From: Falciphora oryzae
Lineage: Eukaryota; Ascomycota; Sordariomycetes; Magnaporthales; Magnaporthaceae
Reading direction: 5' to 3'
NCBI GenBank assembly: GCA_000733355.1
Contig: JNVV01000086.1
Coordinates: 25,846 to 89,845 of the forward strand
DNA: 64,000 nucleotides
Each line of letters starts with the position of its first letter. Positions within the stretch are counted from its first letter, which is position 1. Positions 55,739 through 64,000 of the stretch are shown here, in pieces. The notes under the pieces were generated by a model, which was given only the letters and a program-made list of their open reading frames with translations, had not been told where the DNA came from and did no database searches. Both the position numbers and the translations under genes were made by a program.

Positions 55739-55811
55739 TGCCCTCGGCGGGAGTCGAACCCGCGACCTTCGAAAAGGTCCGCCCGGTGCTGAACCACTGC
55801 ACCACGAGGGC
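55739..55811 (-). tRNA. tRNA gene or tRNA-like sequence, anticodon uncertain
   Basis: 73 bases on the minus strand. Acceptor stem GCCCTCG/CGAGGGC (7 pairs), D stem GTGC/GCAC with A box TGGTGCAGTGG, and T arm GCGGG-TTCGACT-CCCGC with B box GGTTCGACTCC are all perfect. The anticodon arm is not canonical: GACCTTTTCGAAGGTC pairs as 4-6 pairs around a TTCG-centred loop and leaves no variable loop. The anticodon (TCG or TTC) and even tRNA function are therefore uncertain. No intron. The sequence is not RIP-mutated. Confidence 0.6.
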
Positions 55812-56085
55812 CTAAATTAAATTAGTTACGATTAAAACTAAAAAACTAAAAACTAAATTTTAAACCTTGGTTTTAACTAGCATACGTTATATTAATATTA
55901 AAAATTCATTTAATTTTTATGCTAAAATTATATGTGTTTTTTTAAAGGTTAAAATTTTATAACTTAATCGTTAGCTTAAGGCGTCTGCTAAGCTGTTTTT
56001 TAATCCTTTACGATAATCGATTTAAACGTTATAATTTTAAAGGAATTCATTTTATTTAATTTATCGTTTATTTAAGTTTTTATTA

Positions 56086-57941
56086 ACGTAGTTCATTAGT
56101 AAGTAACGCATATTAGCGAGTGACGCACCCACACCCGACTTCCGGTTAATCGACGCGCATGCCAACCCAACGACGCCAGCAATCCATTTAAACTATTCGA
56201 AATTATATACACCGGACATTTCTACTTCTTCCTAACAAATGCGTACATTATGTCCGGTTTTGCCGCACGTGCCACATCGCTAACGAATCGTTATTACCCT
56301 CCTTTCCTAACCCCCATGGTTGCGCATTTTTTATTATAACTATTTATTTAACTCCTGCTAGTTTAAAACATTTCATACCTCGTTAATAGCAAGTGACCTT
56401 TTAAATCGGATACGTGTTTTTTTAGCCCTTCGGCGTTTATTTAATATTTCGTTCGCCTTTCGAAACGTAAACATTTCGGTTTTAAAAAGGGCCACCTCGT
56501 GCATTATCGCTTTCGTTGCTTTTGCAATTTAATTTATAGCCGCTAGTATGTGTATTAGAAAGTTGCCCTAGTAATTAGTAATCCGAGTTTTAATGTATTC
56601 GAATTATGTAATTGCTTTTTTAACTATCCGCGGTGTTTTAAAAGTCCAAGGTTCGGGATTGTTTAGGGGCGTTTTTAAAGGAATTAAAATTCGTAACCCT
56701 ACATTTAACTTTTCCAGGACCGAATTTGAATTAAAAGGAGTAAGGCCAGCCTTTTAAAAGCCTTTTTAAATATTTCTTTTAGTTATGGAATTTAAAAATG
56801 CCGCTTTAAACGCTGAAAGGAATTCGACTTTAGTTACGTGGTTAACGTGCGATTTTATTAGGTCCTCGATTTATTAACCGTACGATAGTTTTATTAGGCC
56901 GAAACACCTAACGTTAAGCGGTTAAAGGAAATAAAACGAATGCGAAAGCATGCAAAACGTAACGATATTATATTTTTAATAATAAAGCTCGAAATGCGTT
57001 AAATGGTAGCTTTTATGGCCGTTAGCACTAATAAACGATATAATCCCATAAAACGAATTGCAATATATTTATCGAAATGCCGAATCCATTCTAGGCCAAG
57101 TTCGTTTGTAATCTATTTATTGGAATTTATTGCAATAATCTAATCGCGCGAAAGGTTAGTTTTTAAATACCAATTGGCTAGGTGGTATTGCCTTTTAACG
57201 ATAATAAAAAAGGGAATCGCTTAATCGCAACAATTAACCTTTTAAATAATTATAACCCATTCCCAATTGCTAAATTAAACCAGCTTTGCTTTATTACGGC
57301 CTTTCAATATTATAATAACCATAACGGCGGCGATTATGCTTATAAGAAAGCCGGTTTCGTTGAAATTGTAAATGTCGCTATTTTAAATGCCATATTTATC
57401 GATAATGTTCCGTATAAAATCGAATCACGTAAAAATAAGCTTGGGATTTTTATATTTGGCCTTTTAGTAATCGTATTTTCGAATTCAGCGCGTGCCGAGC
57501 TTTACGCAGCATTTAACGAACTTTTTAACCTAGCATTTGCTGACGGTGCCCGCGTCGCGTTCGGCGAGCAATCGGTTAGTTATAACTTTAATACCAAAAG
57601 GCCGGGGAGGAAATGCGTGAAAATCCAGCTCGAATATATATAAAACAAGCGCTTCCTTTTCGGATTCCGTTAATTTCCGTAATTTGGGTACGTAATCGCG
57701 TCGAGAAGGTTGGCTAGCGCGTCGGCAGCGCAGCGTGGCTTTAAAAACTTCGTAAATTTTAGCGGCCAAACGCATGCTTGCGCGTTAAATTGCATTGCCC
57801 GTAGGGCAAAAAGAATTTTAACCTCACTGGATGTGGATGCCATTTATAGTTTTTAAGCAATTAAGGTTGGAAGTGGGAGACGCGAGTCGCGATGGAAAAC
57901 GCGTTATTTACTAATGTGCGTCATTTATTAATAAACCACGT
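56086..57941 (-). mobile_element. Pogo-E: degenerate Fot/pogo transposon
   Basis: 1856 bp, tips ACGTAGTTCATTAGTAAGTA (left) and the inverse of ACGTGGTTTATTAATAAATG (right), inner block GAGTGACGCAC (damaged), TA duplication at 56084-56085 and 57942-57943. Minus-strand transposase with many stops. The spacer on its left (55825-56083) is AT-rich and empty. Confidence 0.9.
56193..57843 (-). pseudogene. Pogo-E transposase (RIP-mutated)
   Basis: Start ATG 57843 (MASTSSEVKILFALRAM, MASTS-type), stop at 56193. The CENP-B-type region is still readable near 57530-57700 (KLRKLTESEKEALVLYIFEL). The DDE core is heavily damaged, with the antisense strand open at 57182-57640. Coiled stretch and zinc-knuckle relic lie near 56230-56500. 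No product is possible. Confidence 0.85.
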
Positions 57942-57943
57942 TA

Positions 57944-58495
57944 CTACTTTTTAAATGCTTAAATAATCGTAAAAAGAATCTTATTGTAAATGGAGTAATT
58001 TATCTTTAATTTGTTAAATTTTTACAAAAAAAAGGCGTAAAGGTGCTGGTTTTTTTATTTATTTTACTGTTAAAGCTATCTGCTATTTGCAAGATTTAGC
58101 ACATTGGTTTTTACATTAAGGGGTTTATTAGGGTCTAGTATAACTAATACCAGCTCTAGTATTATAATATTTTAATGTAGCTTAAAAACCTTTTATTTTT
58201 AATTTCTTTTATAAAATTAGGTATTGTTTTTAGTAGAATTCGTAAATAAAGTGTCTTTTCTACTAAGCCTTTAAATAAACCATTAGTAAAAGTTTAAAGA
58301 TTTTGAAAAATTTACGAACTTTTTTTAACGTTGCTAAATACAAGCTAATCCCCAAACCATTATACCCTTTAAGGTTTATATAAACCTTTTTTAATATAAT
58401 AACAAACCCGAGGAATACCACCTTTTAAATATGCTATATACATTTTTTAAATTAATTAAAAGCTTCGCGTTTTAAAGCTTTTACAATGCATTTTA
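57944..58495. other. AT-rich spacer, no gene seen
   Basis: 552 bp of AT-rich sequence with no frame, repeat border or motif that I can support. Confidence 0.6.
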
Positions 58496-58497
58496 TA

Positions 58498-59189
58498 ACG
58501 TGGTTCATCACCGAGTGACGCATATCAGCGAGTGACGCACTTTAAAATCCTATACTAAACGCCGTTTTCGACCCCCCGGTTAAATCCACCAATTTTTTAT
58601 AAAATTCCATGAAAATTTAATACGTTATAACGTGGTTCACAAACGAGTAACGCACACAAGCGAGTGACGCACTTCCAAATCCCATACTAAACGCCGTTTT
58701 CGACATCCTTGCTAACTCGGCCAATTTTGATCCAAATTCGATGCAATTTTGTACATAACGTTTTAATTATATACCTAATTTTATGTAATTATCTTAAATT
58801 TTATAACCCTAACCCGGGTGAGATATTAAAAATGCAGGGGTTAAATTAGCGAATTTCTTAATATCTCACCCGGGTTAGGGTTATAAAATTCAAGATAATT
58901 ACATAAAATCAGGTATATAATTAAAACGTTATGTACAAAATTGCATCGAATTTGGATCAAAATTGGCCGAGTTAGCAAGGATGTCGAAAACGGCGTTTAG
59001 TATAGGATTTGGAAGTGCGTCACTCGCTTATGTGCGTCACTCGCTTGTAAACCACGTTATAACGTATTAAATTTTCATGGAATTTTATAAAAAATTAGTG
59101 GATTTAACCGGGGGGTCGAAAACGGCGTTTAGTATAGGATTTTAAAGTGCGTCACTCGCTGATATGCGTTACTCGGTAATGAACCACGT
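58498..59189. mobile_element. MITE-3: palindromic pogo-type MITE split by MITE-4
   Basis: Outer arms 58498-58629 and 59060-59189 form one long inverted repeat (about 260 bp without the insert), tips ACGTGGTTCATCACCGAG, inner block GAGTGACGCA, TA duplication at 58496-58497 and 59190-59191. MITE-4 sits exactly at the centre. It shares internal sequence (CCCCCCGGTTAA, CCATGAAAATTTAAT) with MITE-5, so the two form a subfamily. Confidence 0.9.
58630..59057. mobile_element. MITE-4: 428-bp palindromic MITE inside MITE-3
   Basis: Full-length inverted repeat, tips ACGTGGTTCACAAACGAG, inner blocks GAGTAACGCAC and GAGTGACGCA, TA duplication at 58628-58629 and 59058-59059. The arms include CCTAACCCGGGTGAGATATT near the centre. 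Same family and length as MITE-1 and MITE-2. Confidence 0.92.
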
Positions 59190-59400
59190 TATATGTTTTT
59201 TATATTTAGTTATAATTAACATAATCTATTAGCGAGTCGCGTATATTAGCGAATCGCGTGTTTTCTATCACGACCCGCGTTTCCCATTTCCAACCTTCAT
59301 TACTTAATAACCACAAATGGCATCGACATCGAAAAAAGCTAAAACTGCCCTTACTTTACTAGTAATTTAATTTAATGCAAAATTAAGTGTGTAAAAAGTA

Positions 59401-61262
59401 ACGTGGTTCACAAGCGAATGGCGCACACAAGCGAATGGCGCGTTTTCCATCGCGACTCGCGTTTCCCACTTCCAACCTCAATTCCTCAACAACCACAAAT
59501 GGCGTCAACATCTACCAAAGCTAGGATTGTTCTTGCCCTACGGGCGATTCAATCTAACGCACAATTAAATGTGCGTTCGGCAACCAAAGTTTACAACGTT
59601 CCCGAAACCACGCTACGTCGCCAACGCGCTAACCGACCTACTCGACGCGATACTATACCCAATTCCCGGAAATTAACGGAATCCGAAAAGGAGGCGCTTA
59701 TCAAGTACATACTCGAATTGGATTCTCGCGCATTTCCTCCCCGGCCTTCTGGTATTAAAGATATAGCCAACCGACTGCTCGCCGAACGCAACGCGCGCGC
59801 CGTCGGCAAAAACTAGGTCGCGAACTTTGTCAAACGCCGCGCGGAGCTCGGTACGCGTTGGATTCGAAAGTACGACTACCAAAGGGCCAAATGCGAAAAT
59901 CCCAAGCTCGTTTCTGCATAATTCGACCTTATACGGAACACTGTAGCCAAATATGGCATCCTGGATAACGATATCTACAACTTCGACGAAACCGGCTTCC
60001 TTATGGGCATAATCGCCGCCGTTATAGTCATTACAACATCGGAAGGCCGTGGCAAAACAAAGCTGGTCCAGCCTAGCAATCGGGAATAGGCTACAGTTAT
60101 CCAAGGGGTTAACTATTGCGGCTAAGCGATCCCTCCTTTCATCATCGTCAAAGGGCAATACCACCTAACCAATTGGTACTCGGAAACCAACCTCCCACGC
60201 AACTAGGTCATCGCAACAAATTCCAACGGGTAAACTACGAACGAGCTCGGCCTGGAATGGATTCAACATTTCAACAAACACACTGCATCGCGCACGAAAA
60301 GCACCCATCGTCTATTAGTACTAAACGGACACGAAAGCCACCACTCGACGGATTTCGAACTCTACTGCCAAAAACACAACATTATTACGCTTTGCATGCC
60401 TCCGCATTCGTCTCACTTCCTTCAGCCGCTTAACGTCAGGTGCTTCGGCCTAATAAAACGGGCGTACGGTCAACAAATCGAAAACCTAATAAGGTTACAC
60501 GTTAACCACGTAACTAAGGTCGAATTCCTTTCGGCGTTCAAAGCGGCATTCTTTAACTCTATAACCAAAAAAAAACATCCAAAAAGGCTTCCGAAGGGCT
60601 AGCTTTACTCCTTTCAACCCGGATTCGGTTCTGGAAAAGCTGGATATAAAGCTACGGACTCCAACCCCCCCGAGGACGCCCCTAAACGACCCCGAGCCGT
60701 GGACTTCCAAAACCCCCCGGACAGCTAAGAAAGCAACTTCGCAATCCGAACATATCAAAACTCGGATCTCCAATCACCAAAACAGCTCTCCGACATCCAT
60801 GCTAGCGGCTATGGACCAATTTGCGAAAAGGGCAAAAGCAATCATACATCGGGTCAACCTTTTGGAAAAAAAGTGCTTTAAACTACGAAAAGCGAACGAA
60901 GCACTAAACAAACGCCGGAGGGCCAAAAAAACACGTGTCCGACTTAAAGGGTCACTTACCATCGACGAAATACGAAATGTTTTGGACCAGCAGGAGCTGG
61001 ATGGACAGCTACAGCAAAAAATGCGCGACCATAAGGTCCAAAAAAGGAGGGCGACGACGACTCGTCGGCGACATAGCACATGCGGCAAAACCGGACACAA
61101 TGCGCGCACCTGTCAGGAAAAAGTAGAAATATCCGATATATATAATTCTAAGTAGTTTGAATGGATTGCTGGCGTTGTTGGGTTAGCATACGCGTCGATT
61201 AACCAAAGGTCGGGTGTGGGTGCGCCACTCGCTTGTGTGCGCCACTCGCTTGTGAACCACGT
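59401..61262 (+). mobile_element. Pogo-G: Fot/pogo transposon inside Pogo-F
   Basis: 1862 bp, tips ACGTGGTTCACAAGCGAATG with inner block GAATGGCGCAC (GAGTGGCGCAC at the right end), TA duplication at 59399-59400 and 61263-61264. Lightly RIP-mutated, so younger than its host. Confidence 0.93.
59499..61155 (+). pseudogene. Pogo-G transposase (few stops, one frameshift)
   Basis: Start ATG 59499 (MASTSTKARIVLALRAIQSN). Helix-turn-helix SATKVYNVPETTLRRQRA, basic run, CENP-B-type region, DDE core (NFDETGFLMG near 59980; LLVLNGHESHHS near 60315, Asp to Asn; FLQPLNVRCF near 60418, Asp to Asn), coiled stretch (60860-60920) and zinc knuckle CGKTGHNARTC near 61081-61115. Most stops are TAG where the intact copy has TGG (for example 59814). 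An extra A in an A-run near 60570 shifts the frame. Stop TAG 61153-61155. After Pogo-B this is the best-kept copy. Confidence 0.9.
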
Positions 61263-62751
61263 TAGCTAAAATCTACGATATTTTTTAATCCATATTGCGC
61301 GACCGACGCGCTGGTTGATTTGCTCGACGCGATAACATGCCTAAAAATTAAAAATTAACGGAATTTGAAAAAGAGGCGCTTATTAAATATATATTCGAAT
61401 TGGATTCCCGCGCATTTTTTCCCTAGCTTTTTGGTGTTAAAAATATAATTAATTGATTGCTCACTAAACGCGACGCGGGCACCGTTGGAAAATGCTGGGT
61501 TAAAAAGTTCGTTAAGCGACGCGCAAAGCTCGGCACGCGCTGGATTCGAAAGTACGATTACTAAAGGGCTAAATGCGAAAATTCTAAGCTTATTTTTACG
61601 TGGTTCGATTTTATATAGAATATTATTAATAAATATAGTATTTAACCTAATGATATTTATAATTTCAACGAAACCGGTTTCTTTATAAGCATAATCGCCG
61701 CCGTTATGGTTATTGTAATATCGGAAGGCCGTAGCAAAGCAAAGTTGGTTTAATTTAATAATTAAAAATGGGTTATAATTATTTAAAGGGTTAATTGTTG
61801 CGATTAAGCGATCCTTTTTTTTATTATCGTTAAAAGGTAATACCATTTAGCTAATTGGTATTTAAAAACCGACCTTTTACACGATTAGGTTATCGTAATA
61901 AATTTTAATAAGTGGATTACGAACGAATTGGGTTTGGAATGGATTCAGCATTTCGATAAATATATTGCAGCTTATTTTACGGGGTTATATCATTTGTTAG
62001 TGCTGGACGGATACGAAAGCTACTATTTAACGGATTTTAAACTTTATTGCTAAAAATATAATATCGTTACGTTTTGCATGCTTTCGCATTCGTTTTATTT
62101 CTTTTAACCGTTTAACGTTAAATGCTTTAGCTTAATAAAAAAGGCGTACGGTTAATAAATCGAGGATTTAATGAGGTCGCACGTTAATTACGTAATTAAG
62201 ATCGAATTACTTTTAGCATTTAAAGCGGCATTTTTTAATTCTATAACTGAAAAAAACATTTAAAGAGGTTTTTAAAACGTTGGCTTTACTTTTTTTAATC
62301 CGAATTCGGTTTTAAAAACGCTGGATGTAAGGTTACAGATTTTAGCTCCCTTAAAAACGCTTTTAAATAATCTCGAACTTTGGATTTTTAAAACGCCTTA
62401 AATAGTTAAAAAAGCAATTACGCAATTTAAATATATTAAAATTCAAATTACTAATTACTAAGGCAGCTTTTTAATATTTTTGCTAGCGGCTGTGAATTAA
62501 ATTGCAAAAGAGACGAAAGCGATAATATACGAGGTAGCCCTTTTTTTGAGCCGAAGTATTTACGTTTTAAAAGGCGAATGAAACATTAAACAAACGCCGA
62601 AGGGCTAAAAAAATACGTGTCCGATTTGGAAAGTTATTTACTATCGACGAGGTATAAAATGTTTTAAACTAGTAGGAGCTGGATAAATAGCTATAGCAAA
62701 AAATGCGCGATTATAAGGGTTAAAAAAGGAGGGTGACGACGACTTGTCAGC

Positions 62752-63073
62752 TGTAATAAGGGGTCAAAGACGGCTTGGAAAAGATCACTTATATTTCTAA
62801 TAATCTTTTTAGGAGGTTAAAAGATGCTTAAGGAAGAAGGAATCTTTCGAGGAGGCCATAGGGGGTGGCGAGGTTTATATAAACCACCCTGATCCGTGCG
62901 AAGTATTAACTGCACAACTTGCACTGCCTTCTTATCCTTAGCCCTTAGGGTTAAGCCCTATGCAGGTCGCTTATGCAAGCCGGCAAACCTCTGTGAGGCC
63001 TTTTTAGAGGGCCGGCTAATAGAGGCCGGCTGGGAGGGCCGTTCAGCAGGTCCACGGGTTCTTTTGTGTAATA
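62752..63073 (-). repeat. Solo LTR-2 of the Gypsy-3 family
   Basis: 322 bp, TGTAATAAGGGG...TTTGTGTAATA, with the 5-bp duplication TCAGC/TCGGC (62747-62751, 63074-63078). Related to the Gypsy-3 LTRs and to solo LTR-1. It interrupts the end of the Pogo-F transposase. LTR-LTR recombination removed the rest of the element. Confidence 0.88.
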
Positions 63074-63273
63074 TCGGCGATGTGGCACGTGCGGCAAGAC
63101 CGGATATAATGCGTGCATTTGTTAGGAGGAAGTAAAAATGTTTGATGTATACAGTTCCGAATAGATTAAATGGATTGCTGGCGTTATTAGGTTGGTATGC
63201 GCGTTTATTAACCGAAGGTCAGGCGCGGGTACGCGATTCGCTAATATGCGCGACTCGCTAATAAACCACGTTA

Positions 63274-63789
63274 CTACTAATTAAGCAGAGTTTTTATTAA
63301 ATAAGGTTTGTATAATGCTAATTGCAAATGCTAAGGCGTTTTAAATCCCTTTAAAAACAGGTTCTTTTTTAATGTAAAAGGGCATATATTACTTAATATT
63401 CGTAAAGATTTCACTACATTACAAGTTTTAACTAAGCTGCATAGCGGGTAACTTTTAAAATTAGCGTTAAATTTAATAATGTTTCCTATAAAAATAAGGA
63501 GGAATATACACGTTTTAATTTTAATTTTAAAAAAATAAATTAAATAAAACAATTACTTTATACTAAGGGTAAAGCTACCTCGTAGCAAAAGAAAAATTAA
63601 TATTGAAGAGCTTTAAGCCTAAATTGAATGTAAAAAACCCTGAAGATTCCTGTGTAGTTAAGCCTTATAAGCTCGGCAATCCATTAAACAAATCCATTAA
63701 AAAGTTTATTTTAAAGGACATTACTCTACTAAAACAAAGGATTTCCCACGTAAAAAATCCGTTGCGAAAATCTTTTCAAGTAAGTAAGG
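63274..63789. other. AT-rich spacer with a doubtful short frame
   Basis: No repeat or family motif seen. A + frame from 63603 (MKSFKPKLNVKNPEDSCVVK, 96 codons) runs on into MITE-5, so its end is MITE sequence. Lys-rich, no known domain. I do not call it a gene. Confidence 0.5.
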
Positions 63790-63791
63790 TA

Positions 63792-64000
63792 ACGTGGTCC
63801 ACCAGTGAGCCGCCCATACCACTGAGTCGCCCACTTCAAAATCGCATACTAAACGACGTTTTCGACCCCCCGGTTAACTCCACCAACTTTTAATGAAATT
63901 TCATGAAAATTTAATGTGTTATATTTAACTATATCGCTAATTTTATAATTATTTTTCCAGATTTTTATTAGCATTATTCCAGGTGAGTTTTAAATACTGT
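63792..64000. mobile_element. MITE-5: left part of a pogo-type MITE, cut by window end
   Basis: TA at 63790-63791, tip ACGTGGTCCACCAGTGAG, inner blocks GAGCCGCCCA and GAGTCGCCCA, then CCCCCCGGTTAACTCCACCA and CATGAAAATTTAATG as in MITE-3. The sequence after about 63918 differs from MITE-3, so it may be a longer relative or may hold an insert, as MITE-3 does. The right half is outside the window. Confidence 0.8.

Larger units (their letters stand above)
54997..55811 (-). mobile_element. SINE-like unit with tRNA-like head and (AAT)n tail
   Basis: 815 bp bounded by the 13-bp direct repeat CTAAATTAAATTA (54984-54996 and 55812-55824). Read on the minus strand, it starts exactly at the first base of a tRNA-like gene (55811), runs through about 700 bp of GC-normal sequence and ends in an (AAT)n tract (54997-55015). 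This is the architecture of a tRNA-derived SINE. Against it: the repeat is AT-rich and could be chance, a T5 terminator follows the tRNA part, and the unit is long for a SINE. The long + frame at 55088-55789 ends in translated tRNA sequence and has no known domain. Confidence 0.45.
59317..63135 (+). pseudogene. Pogo-F transposase in three pieces (RIP-mutated)
   Basis: Pieces: 59317-59400 (ATG at 59317, MASTSKKAKTALT), 61265-62751 and 63074-63135. The helix-turn-helix resumes at AKIYDIF near 61265 and the CENP-B-type region at KLTEFEKEALIKYIFELDSR. The second DDE region keeps LLVLDGYESYYL near 61993-62030 with its Asp. The third is PFNVKCFS, with Asp changed to Asn. The zinc-knuckle end lies after the solo LTR; stop at 63133-63135. 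Numerous TAA/TAG stops. Confidence 0.85.
59219..63271 (+). mobile_element. Pogo-F: Fot/pogo transposon containing Pogo-G and a solo LTR
   Basis: Tips ACATAATCTATTAGCGAG (left, mutated) and the inverse of ACGTGGTTTATTAGCGAG (right), inner block GAGTCGCGC as in Pogo-C, TA duplication at 59217-59218 and 63272-63273. Interrupted by Pogo-G (59401-61262) shortly after the transposase start and by a solo LTR (62752-63073) near its end. Strongly RIP-mutated. Confidence 0.9.

Noticed and set aside
55088..55792. 234-codon + strand frame with hydrophobic stretches, as a membrane protein gene
   Set aside because: Its C-terminus is translated tRNA antisense, it has no known domain, and an alternative frame of similar length overlaps it. 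The sequence is simply not RIP-mutated and therefore open.
63603..63893. 96-codon + frame as a host gene
   Set aside because: Its last third is MITE-5 sequence, and no domain or conserved start context is visible.

Overview
The window reads as a transposon graveyard from a filamentous ascomycete (Pezizomycotina) with a history of repeat-induced point mutation (RIP). Most of it is AT-rich and TpA-rich, with C-to-T and G-to-A changes at CpA/TpG. Nearly all in-frame stops are TAG or TAA where the family has TGG, CAG or CAA. All recognisable coding sequence is mobile-element derived, apart from one tRNA-like gene. I see no host protein gene. The species cannot be named from this sequence.

Layout. 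1-19756: an old, heavily mutated chromovirus (Gypsy-1, + strand, 5' end outside the window). Its gag was hit by two Fot/pogo DNA transposons (499-2357 and 3425-7462). The second is almost unmutated and was itself hit by a 5'-truncated, unmutated LINE (5050-7212). Gypsy-1 integrase was hit by a second chromovirus (11231-18550, - strand), which carries a palindromic MITE and a 551-base gap. 19757-21261: an unclassified repeat, a solo LTR and a second MITE. 21430-26765: a mutated Tad1-like LINE with both ORFs. 26790-28859: an unrecognised minus-strand coding relic behind two 123-bp tandem repeats. 29143-45455: a pogo element opened by a 14.3-kb nest of one gypsy family (three copies, two orientations, one gap). 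45728-54236: a pogo element opened by Gypsy-4 (- strand) and by a 134-bp LTR-like insertion. 54610-55811: a second copy of the unclassified repeat and a SINE-like unit headed by a tRNA-like gene. 56086-64000: pogo elements (one inside another), a MITE inserted at the exact centre of another MITE, a solo LTR and the start of a fifth MITE.

How the parts work together. Seven pogo copies and five MITEs all insert at TA and share tips beginning ACGTGGTTCA followed by two repeats of a short block. The block differs between subfamilies and co-varies with the N-terminus of the transposase, which suggests a recognition code; the MITEs look like passengers of these transposases. The three gypsy families with a visible 5' junction all lack a tRNA primer site. 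Instead, the bases next to the 5' LTR are complementary to a stretch inside the LTR, the arrangement expected for Tf1/sushi-type self-priming. They solve gag-pol expression differently: the Gypsy-3 family has gag and pol in one frame separated by a conserved UGA-C, while Gypsy-4 has pol in the -1 frame with a fitting slippery heptamer.

The nesting gives relative ages. Gypsy-1 is oldest; the intact pogo (3425-7462) and the LINE inside it are youngest and escaped RIP. Three N gaps are present. One is flanked by an exact 126-bp duplication and another by duplicated gag, so local assembly order there should be treated with caution.
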